From DATFVA01 sp963839165 (GTDB lineage: Bacteria; Bacteroidota; Ignavibacteria; Ignavibacteriales; Ignavibacteriaceae), in contig CAWIUG010000036.1 in assembly GCA_963839165.1 (NCBI GenBank), positions 248,001-312,000 of the forward strand: DNA of 64,000 nucleotides. The letters run 5' to 3'. Shown here in pieces: positions 13,359 to 22,250 of the stretch; the first letter of the stretch is position 1; every line of letters begins with the position of its first letter. The position numbers were made by a program, and so were the translations under genes. The notes beneath the pieces are model-generated. The model was not told the DNA's origin. It searched no databases and was given only the letters and a program-made list of their open reading frames with translations.

Positions 13359-14111
13359 CTACTGCATATCGTCGTAGATTTTACGAAACATCTGAACGTC
13401 CTCCCAGCAGCCTCTTTTCCAGTTGGGGTTGCGAAGCAGAGCAGCAGGATGGTACGTCACCATCGTCTTAATCCCTTTGTACTCAAATACTTTACCCCTC
13501 ATATTGGTTAAGGAATCTTTCTTCTTCAGAAGTCCTTGTGCAGCAGTTAAACCGAGAGCCAGAATAAGTTTGGGTTTAATTAACTCTATCTGCCTGTTGA
13601 GATACGGGAAGCAGGAATCCATTTCTTCCGCAGCAGGTGTGCGGTTTCCCGGGGGACGGCATTTTACGATATTCGCGATGTAGACTTCATTTCTTTCAAA
13701 ATTTATCGCCTTAAGAATATCATTAAGCAGCTTGCCCGCTCTTCCTACAAATGGTTCTCCCTGTTTGTCTTCTTCGGCGCCGGGACCTTCTCCCACAACC
13801 AGCACATCTGCATCAGGATTTCCTGTACCGAATACAAACTTGTTACGCGATTTATGAAGGGGACATTTGGTACAGTCTTTTATCAGATTATTTAACTCTT
13901 CAAGGGATTGGGCTTTTTCCCAATCTTCCTTCGAATATTCTAACCCGGGAATTTTCTCATCTCCTTCCATAATATTTCTTACTAATTCTGTCTTTCGTTG
14001 TTTCGCCAGATTTTTTTGAAGTTCACTGGAAGTTTCAAACAGGTTATCGCCGAAAATTTCTTTCTGGTCAAGCAATGCCTGAATTATTTCATCTTTAGTT
14101 TTTTTGTCCAT
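13359..14111 (-). CDS. Type-4 (Fe-S) uracil-DNA glycosylase
   Basis: This enzyme removes uracil from DNA. The 250 residues have a helical N-terminal extension (1-70). The family-4 core follows: first Cys pair KDCTKCPLH (about 79-82), motif A GEGPGAEEDKQGEPFVG, and further cluster Cys residues at IVKCRPPGN and MDSCFPY. The C-terminal motif is TYHPAALLRNP. All four iron-sulfur Cys are present. The N-terminal extension is common in Bacteroidota and other anaerobes. The gene follows coaBC by 35 bases and probably belongs to the yicC-gmk-omega-coaBC transcript. Confidence 0.93.
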   Translation of the reverse strand: MDKKTKDEIIQALLDQKEIFGDNLFETSSELQKNLAKQRKTELVRNIMEGDEKIPGLEYSKEDWEKAQSLEELNNLIKDCTKCPLHKSRNKFVFGTGNPDADVLVVGEGPGAEEDKQGEPFVGRAGKLLNDILKAINFERNEVYIANIVKCRPPGNRTPAAEEMDSCFPYLNRQIELIKPKLILALGLTAAQGLLKKKDSLTNMRGKVFEYKGIKTMVTYHPAALLRNPNWKRGCWEDVQMFRKIYDDMQ

Positions 14112-14146
14112 AACATCCGGTTATTTGTAAGAAGGAAGATAGAAGA

Positions 14147-15367
14147 TCAGCCCATGACCTTAAGAATTTCTGTGAGAATTTTGTTTGCTGCCTGGAATTT
14201 TGATGATAGTCCGAACTTAGCAGTTTTACCATCTTTATGAATAACAGTAATTTTATTTGTTTCGAATTCAAATCCGCTTTTATTATCCTTTAAAGAATTC
14301 AGTACAATAAGATCGAGGTTCTTGCTCTTTAGTTTCTTCTTAGCATTTGCAATTTCATTATCTGTCTCTAAAGCAAAGCCCGCAGCAAACTGGCCATCAC
14401 TCCTTTTTAATGTACCCAGTATGTCGCTTGTTTCTTTTAGTTTAAGCGAAGACAGATGGTTAGTTTCCTTTTTAATTTTGGATGAAGAAACTTTCTCAGG
14501 TCTATAATCAGCTACGGCAGCAGCCATAACCAGTATATCTGCAGCAGGAAATTCTTTGGTTACCTGCTTCTTCATTTCTTCAGCCGAGCGAACCTTCACC
14601 CGTTTGATTTCGGGGTATACCGGCTCTGACGAAGGTCCTGATATTAGGGTAACGGATGCACCGCGCAGAAACGCGGCTTTGGCAACTGCATAACCCATCT
14701 TTCCTGAAGAACGATTCCCTATAAATCTTACAGGGTCAATATCCTCATAAGTTGGTCCCGCTGTTACAAGGATTTTCTTTCCAATAAGATCCTGTTTATA
14801 ACCAGATAACACAAGTTCAGCAGCATCTGTTATTTTATTGGTTTCTGCAAGTCTGCCTTTGCCTGTCAATCCGCTTGCTAGTTCGCCCTCTTCCGCCTCA
14901 ACTATATAATACCCAAAATCTCTTAGTTTTTTTATATTTTCCTGCGTTATACGATTCATGTACATATCAACATCAGCAGCGGGAGCGATTACCAGCGGGG
15001 ATCGGAGAGCGGTCACGAGTGTAGTTAATGCATTATCTGCAAACCCGCAAGCGATCTTCGCCACAGTATTTATAGTTGCCGGAGCAATGATCATAAGGTC
15101 GGCCCAGGTTCCATAATCGATATGCCAGGTATTTACCTCACACCCGTCTGCCTGTGAAGTCGGAAAAGTATTAACAATTACTTTATTATATGTGAGAGAT
15201 GAAAATGTCAGGGGGGTTACAAACTCAAGAGCGGAAGGAGTCATTACAACCCGAACTTCCGCACCTCTCTGATTCAGTTCTCTTACAAGGTAACAGGCTT
15301 TGTAAGCCGCGATGCCGCCTGTTACCCCGACAATTATTTTCTTCCCTAAAAGAACGTCATCAGACAT
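14147..15367 (-). CDS. coaBC: Bifunctional phosphopantothenoylcysteine decarboxylase/synthetase
   Basis: CoaBC joins cysteine to phosphopantothenate and decarboxylates the product, steps 2 and 3 of coenzyme A synthesis. The 406 residues hold the flavoprotein CoaC domain (about 1-185). It shows IIVGVTGGIAAYKA, the active His in VNTWHIDYG, and PAADVDMYMN, the family PxMNxxMW motif in altered form. The CoaB domain (about 190-400) has TAGPTYEDIDPVRFIGN and SSGKMGYAVA. Length is normal. It starts 16 bases after the omega gene. Confidence 0.95.
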   Translation of the reverse strand: MSDDVLLGKKIIVGVTGGIAAYKACYLVRELNQRGAEVRVVMTPSALEFVTPLTFSSLTYNKVIVNTFPTSQADGCEVNTWHIDYGTWADLMIIAPATINTVAKIACGFADNALTTLVTALRSPLVIAPAADVDMYMNRITQENIKKLRDFGYYIVEAEEGELASGLTGKGRLAETNKITDAAELVLSGYKQDLIGKKILVTAGPTYEDIDPVRFIGNRSSGKMGYAVAKAAFLRGASVTLISGPSSEPVYPEIKRVKVRSAEEMKKQVTKEFPAADILVMAAAVADYRPEKVSSSKIKKETNHLSSLKLKETSDILGTLKRSDGQFAAGFALETDNEIANAKKKLKSKNLDLIVLNSLKDNKSGFEFETNKITVIHKDGKTAKFGLSSKFQAANKILTEILKVMG

Positions 15368-15383
15368 TATATAACTTTTTTAT

Positions 15384-15692
15384 TTAACTATTCAATTCCG
15401 GTTTGTTCTTATAATCGAAGTCGACTTCACCTTCAAGCAGTTCATGCAATGCCTGTACATGTGGTTTCTCTCTCTTTTCAAAATCAAGCGCTATCTTCAG
15501 CTGAGCAGGGTTATCGAATTCCTCTCCCTCTTCATCACCGGCCGTAGTAGGGATCGTGCTGACGAGGGCATTGTACTCTATCTTATTCTCATCATTTATC
15601 TGGCGGGCTCGTTTAGCTGCAACAATTGCAGCCTCATAAATATTTGCGGCCTCCAGATCGATCTGTCTTAAATCAACTGGTTCTATGAACAT
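15384..15692 (-). CDS. rpoZ: RNA polymerase omega-like subunit
   Basis: Omega helps assemble RNA polymerase by binding the beta-prime subunit. The 102 residues fit the Bacteroidota/Ignavibacteria version: VDLRQIDLEAANIYEAAIVA near the start, then AAKRARQIN, which corresponds to the conserved ARQI helix. An acidic region follows. Position supports the call, since gmk-rpoZ-coaBC is a widespread order. The ATG follows the gmk stop codon directly. The family is short and divergent, so confidence is lower than for its neighbours. Confidence 0.8.
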   Translation of the reverse strand: MFIEPVDLRQIDLEAANIYEAAIVAAKRARQINDENKIEYNALVSTIPTTAGDEEGEEFDNPAQLKIALDFEKREKPHVQALHELLEGEVDFDYKNKPELNS

Positions 15693-16265
15693 TTATTTTT
15701 TCTCCTTCATTATATTTTCTATTAAACTTTTTATATCCGAAACTGCTTTTTCAATCTCAACGTTATGTATAAAATAATTAAAATTATCCTTAAGTCTCAA
15801 TTCCATTTCTGCCCTCTCAATGCGCTTTTTAAGGTCAATTTCGTCCTCTGTCCGCCTGTTTTTCAGCCTGTTTACAAGCTCATCGAAGCTTGGAGGCAGA
15901 ATATAGATCAAAACAGCATCCGGGTAAATTTCTTTGATCTTCAGGGCTCCCTTAACATCTATCTCAAGAAGAACGCTCTTTCCGCTATCAAGGTTATCGT
16001 CTAAAAAGTGCCTGAGGGTTCCGTAATAATAATCATAAAACTTTTCCCATTCAGCGAATTCATCACTTTCAATTTTTTTCTTAAACTCATCTTCTGTTAG
16101 GAAATAGTAATCTTTCCCTTCGGATTCGTTTATCCGTTTTTTCCTGGTGGTTGCAGAGACAGAGAATACAATTTCCGGAAATTCCTTAAGAATTCGTCTT
16201 ACAATGGTTGTTTTTCCGGTGCCGCTGGGAGCAGCAACAATAAATAAAATACCTTTTGAATCCAA
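15693..16265 (-). CDS. gmk: Guanylate kinase
   Basis: This enzyme phosphorylates GMP to GDP with ATP. The 190-residue protein has the P-loop APSGTGKTT (about 12-20), the GMP-binding segment SVSATTRKKRINESEGKDYYF, and LEIDVKGALKI of the nucleoside-kinase fold. Length is normal. It starts three bases after the yicC stop and runs directly into rpoZ. Confidence 0.96.
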   Translation of the reverse strand: MDSKGILFIVAAPSGTGKTTIVRRILKEFPEIVFSVSATTRKKRINESEGKDYYFLTEDEFKKKIESDEFAEWEKFYDYYYGTLRHFLDDNLDSGKSVLLEIDVKGALKIKEIYPDAVLIYILPPSFDELVNRLKNRRTEDEIDLKKRIERAEMELRLKDNFNYFIHNVEIEKAVSDIKSLIENIMKEKK

Positions 16266-16268
16266 ATA

Positions 16269-17144
16269 TCACTCGATGTTTTGAATCTGTTCGCGAATCT
16301 TTTCAATTTCTTCTTTTACAAGAACAGAGTTGTGGGTAATTGATGTAGAGATAGTCTTTGCAGATATAGTATTCGCTTCACGGTTCATCTCCTGGCAGAG
16401 AAAATTCAGTTTCCTTCCAGGTTCCTCGTCATTTTGCATGCTTTCAAGGAAGAATTTGAGATGGCTCCGGAGTCTGACGCATTCTTCTGTTATCTCAGCT
16501 TTATCCGCGATAAGAGCAAGTTCCAGTTCCAGCCGGTCGGAATAAGAGGTCACATCTTCAACCAAAGTTTTCATCCGTTCCTTAAGCTTAGCAAAATATT
16601 CGTTCACACTGTGACCCGATTCGTTCTGGATCTCAGTTACCTTTTTCTCAATCGTCTCAATCCTTTTCTGCAAATCCTTTGCGAGTTCTTTTCCTTCGTT
16701 CCTTCTCATCTTCTTTAATTGCTCAAGTGCTGCCTCCAAAGCTTTTTTTATTAGCTTGAAAACATCTTCATCATAATCTTTATCACTCTGAAGGAATAGG
16801 TCCCTGTTATATAACAGGTGCTCAAGTTTAAGTTTCTCGGTTATCTTAGATACTTTCTTTACTTCTTTGAGCAATGCCAGGTAGGCTTTAAGCTTATCCT
16901 TGTCTATAACAGAAACCCCATTGGCAGAACTCAGGTTTTTTAATGTAAGTATAACGGATAGTTTACCGCGACTAACCTTGCTTTTGATTATCTCTCTTAT
17001 TTCATATTCGCGGTTCATAAGGGAGTTCGGCAGTTTAAGGTAGATATCGAGGAAACGGCTGTTAACACTTTTAACTTCCAGTTCAACTGAAAAATTATTG
17101 TTTTCAGCTGCACCTTTTCCGTAGCCGGTCATACTTGAGATCAT
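16269..17144 (-). CDS. YicC family endoribonuclease
   Basis: YicC proteins are metal-dependent endoribonucleases that act on RNA hairpins; E. coli YicC influences small-RNA turnover. The 291 residues begin MISSMTGYGKGAAEN and contain VELEVKSVNSRFLDIYLKLP, the family signature. The C-terminal DUF1732 region has ELALIADKAEITEECVRLRSH and the closing EIEKIREQIQNIE. It is the first gene of the gmk-rpoZ-coaBC transcript, a conserved pairing with gmk. Confidence 0.92.
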   Translation of the reverse strand: MISSMTGYGKGAAENNNFSVELEVKSVNSRFLDIYLKLPNSLMNREYEIREIIKSKVSRGKLSVILTLKNLSSANGVSVIDKDKLKAYLALLKEVKKVSKITEKLKLEHLLYNRDLFLQSDKDYDEDVFKLIKKALEAALEQLKKMRRNEGKELAKDLQKRIETIEKKVTEIQNESGHSVNEYFAKLKERMKTLVEDVTSYSDRLELELALIADKAEITEECVRLRSHLKFFLESMQNDEEPGRKLNFLCQEMNREANTISAKTISTSITHNSVLVKEEIEKIREQIQNIE

Positions 17145-17353
17145 TGAGAAAACCTTAAATAAAGAATGTTAAAAATAGTGATTTCCGGGACGGTAATCAA
17201 AACTTTTTGTCCGTGGTTTGTCATCGGTGTTACATGGCCCCACTGGTGCTTCCTGCCCGTTTCTTGATAGCCCCACCGCTTCTTTCTGTCCGTTTCCTGA
17301 TTTAATGCTGATTATGATTATTGGATCTCAACCTTAAACCGTTAGGTCTTAGA

Positions 17354-19351
17354 TTAAAATGCTTCGCCGATACCGAAATGAAATACAACATTATTCCAGA
17401 AATTCTTATGATAGATCCAGGTTTTATCATCAGGATTATAGAGTTTAAATGCAAAATCGAGGCGGAATGGAGCCACTGAGGAGTAATACCTGAATCCAAG
17501 TCCGGGCGATAAAGCCAGTTGATCGTACCTGAACTTATCGTATCCTATCCAGGTATTGCCGTAATCGAAGAACAGGGCTGTTCCGAAGCTCTGTACGAAT
17601 TTATACCTCCACTCGAAAGATCCCTCGAGCAGAAAGGTTCCTCCCTTCACGTTCACCCCGTTTATCCCATAAACCGTTGTTGCGTTTCGGGGTACAAGTT
17701 CATTAGAACGCCAGCCGCGTACCGAGTTGCTTCCTCCGGCGTAAAAGGTGCGGTTAAGCGGAAGTCCTGCGTAATCTCCATGATAGATTTGTATTCTACC
17801 CACCTTAAATTTCGTGGCGAAGATAGACATGTTCCGCTGGTTAAGCGATAAATAGTAGGTGGAGTTCAGAGAGACTTTATAGAAAATAGATCCATTAAAC
17901 TCATCGTGACCCAGTTTCCCTATAAAATATGGAATAGCATTCGCGTGCTCAAACAGGATAGAAATAACATAACCTTCTGTGGGGAAAAGGATATCGTTGG
18001 TTGTCGTTCTTCCGAAATCGGCACCGATAATTGAGAGAAGTTTTCTGGATAGACTATCATTGTTCGTACGGTAGACCTCATTGCTCTGCTCTACGTTATA
18101 ATAAGTACTTAAAAAATTTATCGCCGTAAACCTCGGCAGTTCAAAGTCGAAGGTGATCTTCGAACCATAGACTGTATTATTATACCTTGTCTGCTTATTT
18201 ATTGTAGCATAATTCTCCCATGTTCCGAAAATGGGTTTGCTGAAAAGGTAAGGCTGCTCAATAGTTATTCTTGCGTCCAGGTAACCGAGCAGGGTCGTAT
18301 CACGAAAAGAGAACTTCCTGAGAAGAGATCCGTAATCTACATTGAATATGTCCTGCACCCCAAAGGAAGTGCCTATTGTTAGTTTCCTCGCTTTACCGAA
18401 AAAATTTCTCCTGATATAGGATAAACCCAGACCTGCATTAAGGGCACTCTGCTGGTTGTTTACAATGATTTCAGGCGATAATTCGTTAAGCTTTCCGATG
18501 TTTGCTTCAAGTTTTACGGGAACCTTTGAGTCAGTTGTATCTTGTTCAACTCCCGTTAAAACTATTGAATTAAATAAGCCTGTTCTGAACAGACGCTGCT
18601 GGCTCTGCCTCAACTTATCAAGGTTATACAGCTCTCCGCTTTTAATATCGCTTATATCCCTCAGCATACTTTCCTTAACATAAGCAGCACCGTCGCCTGA
18701 GGTAGTAACAGTTACTGTGTCTATATGGTACTCTTTTCCTGTGGAAAAATAGATATCCATATTCGCCCTGTTAGCTGCAGTATCAGTTACCACAACGGAG
18801 CTGTCGAAACGGGCAAACATAAAACCATTGTTCAGAAGGGTTGATACACCCGACTGAACTTTTTTCTGTACAACCCCCTGAATGTACCTGTCGGCTGAGT
18901 CAAACTTAACTTCGTCTAAAAATTTCTTTAGGGTAATTTCGGGCACTCTTGTGAGTCCCTCAAGATTTACCGTACCATAGTTCGATGCCTTACCCTCATC
19001 GATAGTATAGGTAAGTGTAACCTCTTTATCAGTTGTATCAACATCAAAGTTGTTTTTAACTGTTGCTTCAAAGAAACCGTTCGCTTTATAATATGATTTT
19101 ATCGCTTTCATATCGATTGGAATGTTTGAAGAATCGAAGTATACCGGTTCACTGCCAAGACTGGAAAATGAGTGCAGGAATTTCCAGAACCGCCATGGGG
19201 TTTCCTTCGAGAGAATTACATCACTTAGCTGTTGAGACGAAACGGCACTGTTACCCTTAAAATTTATCGTCTGTAGTTCGTATCGCGAATTCTCCTGTGC
19301 AAAAACAGTTACAACAGCAAAAAGTAAAATTATTAGGGTAAATTTCATCAT
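17354..19351 (-). CDS. BamA/TamA-like outer-membrane assembly protein
   Basis: Omp85-family proteins insert beta-barrels into the outer membrane. The roughly 665-residue protein has a signal peptide (to VFAQ), several POTRA-type repeats (about 25-340) and a 16-strand Surface_Ag barrel (about 350-665). The family VRGW signature is present as GGSNSVRGWRSNE near residue 545. The final strand ends VVFHFGIGEAF. It is shorter than typical BamA (about 800), so it may be a TamA-like second copy; the window does not say. Two ATG codons at 19351 and 19348 are likelier starts than the TTG at 19357. It follows the lipoprotein gene closely. Confidence 0.85.
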   Translation of the reverse strand: MMKFTLIILLFAVVTVFAQENSRYELQTINFKGNSAVSSQQLSDVILSKETPWRFWKFLHSFSSLGSEPVYFDSSNIPIDMKAIKSYYKANGFFEATVKNNFDVDTTDKEVTLTYTIDEGKASNYGTVNLEGLTRVPEITLKKFLDEVKFDSADRYIQGVVQKKVQSGVSTLLNNGFMFARFDSSVVVTDTAANRANMDIYFSTGKEYHIDTVTVTTSGDGAAYVKESMLRDISDIKSGELYNLDKLRQSQQRLFRTGLFNSIVLTGVEQDTTDSKVPVKLEANIGKLNELSPEIIVNNQQSALNAGLGLSYIRRNFFGKARKLTIGTSFGVQDIFNVDYGSLLRKFSFRDTTLLGYLDARITIEQPYLFSKPIFGTWENYATINKQTRYNNTVYGSKITFDFELPRFTAINFLSTYYNVEQSNEVYRTNNDSLSRKLLSIIGADFGRTTTNDILFPTEGYVISILFEHANAIPYFIGKLGHDEFNGSIFYKVSLNSTYYLSLNQRNMSIFATKFKVGRIQIYHGDYAGLPLNRTFYAGGSNSVRGWRSNELVPRNATTVYGINGVNVKGGTFLLEGSFEWRYKFVQSFGTALFFDYGNTWIGYDKFRYDQLALSPGLGFRYYSSVAPFRLDFAFKLYNPDDKTWIYHKNFWNNVVFHFGIGEAF

Positions 19352-19365
19352 TGCCAATTGCCGGT

Positions 19366-19965
19366 TTATTCATCCAAATCAATATCTTTATCTACTATTC
19401 GGAGGTCAGGATAATCCTTTTTGAATACACCAAGGAAATAGTTTTTTGCTTCAGGGATTGTATTGTCAGAAATAAAAAGTGATATCCTGCTTCCTTTTTC
19501 CGTAAAGAGGTGTGCGTAAAATGTCTGATCTTCACTGAAATCAACCAGGTAGGCGAAAACTTCCCCCCCTCCGCTCCCTAAATAGTAATCAAGTGAATTA
19601 TAATATATCATATCATAATCCTGTGAGAGAAGCTTTTCCTTTCTTACCACAGCATCCGTGAACGAACCTTCAAGCAGAGCAGTGCTGTCAACTTTCGTGA
19701 GTGCCGAGCTATCCTGATTCAACAGGTAAAATCTGATTCCCCATTCGTCAGGTTTGTTTATTTCGGTTCCTGCGGCAAATTGCTTTGTTGTATCCTTATT
19801 GAAATTTCCGGCAACGGTGATCTGAACATCGTTACCCAGAACTTTTTTTGCCCCGTTCATAATTGCCTCCGGGGTGTTGAGAGCGGCTTTATTCTCAGGT
19901 GTTCCCTTCTTTTCGCCGCACGAAGATAGGATAAGGGAAAAAATCAGAACAACAAGGTAATACAT
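19366..19965 (-). CDS. Lipoprotein of unknown function
   Basis: About 199 residues with a lipoprotein signal: hydrophobic core YYLVVLIFSLI and lipobox LSSC followed by GEKKG. The soluble part has no recognised domain; it carries a short acidic C-terminus (DKDIDLDE). The ATG at 19965, one base after the stop of the transpeptidase-like gene, fits better than the TTG at 19980. It sits between a transpeptidase-like protein and a BamA/TamA-like protein in what looks like one transcript, so an envelope role is likely, with detail unknown. Confidence 0.7.
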   Translation of the reverse strand: MYYLVVLIFSLILSSCGEKKGTPENKAALNTPEAIMNGAKKVLGNDVQITVAGNFNKDTTKQFAAGTEINKPDEWGIRFYLLNQDSSALTKVDSTALLEGSFTDAVVRKEKLLSQDYDMIYYNSLDYYLGSGGGEVFAYLVDFSEDQTFYAHLFTEKGSRISLFISDNTIPEAKNYFLGVFKKDYPDLRIVDKDIDLDE

Positions 19966-19966
19966 T

Positions 19967-20659
19967 TTATTGGATGACAACTTTGGTTCCTTTCGATACG
20001 ACTGAATAAAGTTCGTAAATATCTTCGTTGCTTACTGCTATCGATCCGTCTGTCCAGTTAAAAACAAAAGGCAGGTTCTTGAAAAAGAGATTATACTCAC
20101 CTATTCCGTGGATACTGACATCATTCCCCAAAGGGGTTTCAAGTTTGGGACAATCCTCGTAATAGAATTCAAATTTCAGCTGATCAAACTCCTGCTGCGT
20201 GATCAGGTTTTTTCTTAAAGCCTCAGTAATGTCGTTTATATTAGGATAATTTAACTTTAATTTGATATAGTATTTATGGTCTTTATCAATCTGGCAGATC
20301 TGGTAGGACCCTATCGGTGTGGCGAAGTCGTTTGCCAGGGTTTTAGGATTATGAATATTCTTTCCGAAGCTGGCATGATAACTTTTAATTAATACGGTAT
20401 CCTCGTATAAATTAAGGCTGTAATCTTTTCTGTTAACCACAATATTTGGATCATGAAGCTTTGTGAACCCTTTTTCAGTCATAGCTTCCTGCAGCGGTAC
20501 TTCTCTGAGGTTCAGGATTATTCCATATACAATTACTCCTATAATAAAAAGAATTATTCCCCCGCTGAAAATTAGTGCGCTTTTCAGAATTTTGGGATTG
20601 AATAATCTTTTAAGAAGTGATACCAGCTTATGTAAATTTTCTGGAATATTTGATTTCAT
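19967..20659 (-). CDS. L,D-transpeptidase (YkuD) homolog with Ser in place of the catalytic Cys
   Basis: YkuD enzymes form 3-3 cross-links in peptidoglycan or attach proteins to it, using Cys and His. The 230-residue protein has one N-terminal membrane helix (about 28-50) and a YkuD domain (about 75-230). The His motif is intact (DVSIHGIGEYN, about 180). The expected SxGC motif reads NWTDGSIAVSNEDI, with TCG (Ser) at 20042-20044 where the family has Cys. The surrounding residues (GxIAVSNEDIxELY) are typical. Either it is a non-catalytic relative or Ser has replaced Cys. The downstream genes in the run are a lipoprotein and a BamA/TamA-like protein. Confidence 0.8.
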   Translation of the reverse strand: MKSNIPENLHKLVSLLKRLFNPKILKSALIFSGGIILFIIGVIVYGIILNLREVPLQEAMTEKGFTKLHDPNIVVNRKDYSLNLYEDTVLIKSYHASFGKNIHNPKTLANDFATPIGSYQICQIDKDHKYYIKLKLNYPNINDITEALRKNLITQQEFDQLKFEFYYEDCPKLETPLGNDVSIHGIGEYNLFFKNLPFVFNWTDGSIAVSNEDIYELYSVVSKGTKVVIQ

Positions 20660-20786
20660 TAAATACAGGGTTGTTCTTCAATACCGTGAACTATCCGATG
20701 TTAAAATTTAGTTAAAAAAAGAATAATATTTCACATAATCAGAGGATATTGACCAAACCGAAGAATAACTTCGGTGCCATATGGAA

Positions 20787-20813
20787 ATAAAAAACCCGGA
20801 CTCTGCCGGGTTT
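20787..20813 (-). terminator. Intrinsic terminator after frr
   Basis: Arms AAACCCGG (20792-20799) and CCGGGTTT (20806-20813) pair perfectly. On the minus strand the stem is followed by TTTTTTATTT. It lies 23 bases beyond the frr stop and closes the pyrH-frr transcript. Confidence 0.88.
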
Positions 20814-20835
20814 GATTATCTGATTTAAAAAGCTG

Positions 20836-21390
20836 TTAGACTTCCATTATTTCCAGTTCTTTATGCTTCAATATATCGTCGATAAGTTTGATGTGTTCAT
20901 CTGTGAGTTTCTGTGATCTGTCCTCAGCATCTTTTAACTGGTCTTCCGATATTTTCTTATCTTTCTGCTCCCTTTTCAGGTGATCGTTTGCATCCCGCCT
21001 TACGTTCCTGATAGCAATCTTTGTATCCTCTCCGAACTTCTTCACCAGCTTAACCAGTTCCCTTCTTCTTTCCTCGTTTAGAGGAGGTATAGGGATTTTA
21101 AGGTTTGTTCCATCGCTTGCCGGGTTTAATCCTATGTTTGCTTCAAGAATTGCCTTATCAACAGCATTCAAAATTGATTTATCCCATGGGGTGAATGAAA
21201 GAGTATGCGCATCCAGAACATTAAGGTTGCCTACCTGACTTACAGGAGTAATATTACCGTAATATTCAACTTTGATTCCATCCAGCAGCGCAGTTGTAGC
21301 TTTGCCGGATCTGATCTTTGAAAGTTCTCCTCTCAGAGCGTCTATGGATTTATCCATTCTGGATTTTGCATCTTTTAATATTTGTTCCAT
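20836..21390 (-). CDS. frr: Ribosome recycling factor
   Basis: RRF with EF-G splits post-termination ribosomes. The 184 residues form the usual three-helix bundle plus small domain. Landmarks are LRGELSKIRSGKATTALLDG near the start, VEYYGNITPVSQVGN, and IPIPPLNEERRRELVKLVKK. Length is normal. It starts 14 bases after pyrH, a conserved pair, with a GAGGA site upstream. Confidence 0.97.
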   Translation of the reverse strand: MEQILKDAKSRMDKSIDALRGELSKIRSGKATTALLDGIKVEYYGNITPVSQVGNLNVLDAHTLSFTPWDKSILNAVDKAILEANIGLNPASDGTNLKIPIPPLNEERRRELVKLVKKFGEDTKIAIRNVRRDANDHLKREQKDKKISEDQLKDAEDRSQKLTDEHIKLIDDILKHKELEIMEV

Positions 21391-21404
21391 AGTATCCTCT
21401 TATT

Positions 21405-22145
21405 TTATTTTTCTGCAGCTATTTGATTGTTATTGATTGTTGTACCTACCGGTATTCCCTCTGCCAGTTTAAGCAAATTACCAGGAATATCCATATTAAA
21501 TACAACCATCGGAAGATCATTTTCCTGGCAAAGACTGACGGCAGTCAGATCCATAACACGTAGGTTTTTTTTCAATATATCAAGATAAGAAATGTTTTCA
21601 TATTTCACCGCATCAGAATGTTTTTCAGGGTCAGCGTTAAAAACGCCGTCTACTCTTGTACCTTTCACAATAACGTCGGCTTCAATTTCAACCGCACGAA
21701 GTGAGGCTGCGGTATCTGTTGAAAAATAGGGATGCCCGGTTCCGGCGCCGAAGATTACAACCCTTCCTTTTTCAAGGTGTCTGATCGCCCTCCTCCTTAT
21801 ATAAGGTTCAGCAATTTCCTCCATCTTAATTGCGCTCATCAGCCTGGTCTGAATTCCTTTTTTTTCGATTGCGTTCTGCAAAGCGAGTGAATTTATCATT
21901 GTCGCAAGCATACCCATCTGGTCGCCGGTTACCCTGTCAATTCCCTGGTCAATCGCGCTAAGTCCCCTGTATATATTCCCTCCGCCAATCACAATACCGA
22001 GTTGGACGTTTTTTTCACGTACTTTTTCAATCTCATCGGCAAAAAACTCAAGCACAGTATGATCGATACCGAATCCTTTACTTCCCATCAAAGATTCACC
22101 GCTGAGTTTAAGTAGTATTCTCTTATATTTCAGTTTCTTATTCAC
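21405..22145 (-). CDS. pyrH: Uridylate kinase
   Basis: PyrH makes UDP from UMP and is a hexamer of the amino-acid kinase fold. The 246-residue protein shows RILLKLSGESLMG (about 8), VIGGGNIYRG (about 52), GDQMGMLATMINSLAL (about 73) and FGAGTGHPYFSTDTAA (about 131). The start codon is GTG with no strong site nearby, and no in-frame ATG lies upstream of the conserved kinase loop. It is separated from tsf by the terminator at 22205-22233, so it should have its own promoter. Confidence 0.96.
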   Translation of the reverse strand: MNKKLKYKRILLKLSGESLMGSKGFGIDHTVLEFFADEIEKVREKNVQLGIVIGGGNIYRGLSAIDQGIDRVTGDQMGMLATMINSLALQNAIEKKGIQTRLMSAIKMEEIAEPYIRRRAIRHLEKGRVVIFGAGTGHPYFSTDTAASLRAVEIEADVIVKGTRVDGVFNADPEKHSDAVKYENISYLDILKKNLRVMDLTAVSLCQENDLPMVVFNMDIPGNLLKLAEGIPVGTTINNNQIAAEK

Positions 22146-22204
22146 AGTTCTTACTTTCAGATTATGTTTGGAGAATTGCCGGTTAATACCGGTTTAAATA
22201 TAAA

Positions 22205-22233
22205 AAAAGGTCTTAAATTATTTAAGACCTTTT
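22205..22233 (-). terminator. Intrinsic terminator after tsf
   Basis: A hairpin with stem AAAGGTCTTAAA pairing to TTTAAGACCTTT lies 18 bases beyond the tsf stop. On the minus strand it ends in a T run (CCTTTTTTTATA). It separates the ribosomal-protein transcript from pyrH-frr. Confidence 0.88.
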
Positions 22234-22250
22234 GCAGTTTTAAGCTGATT

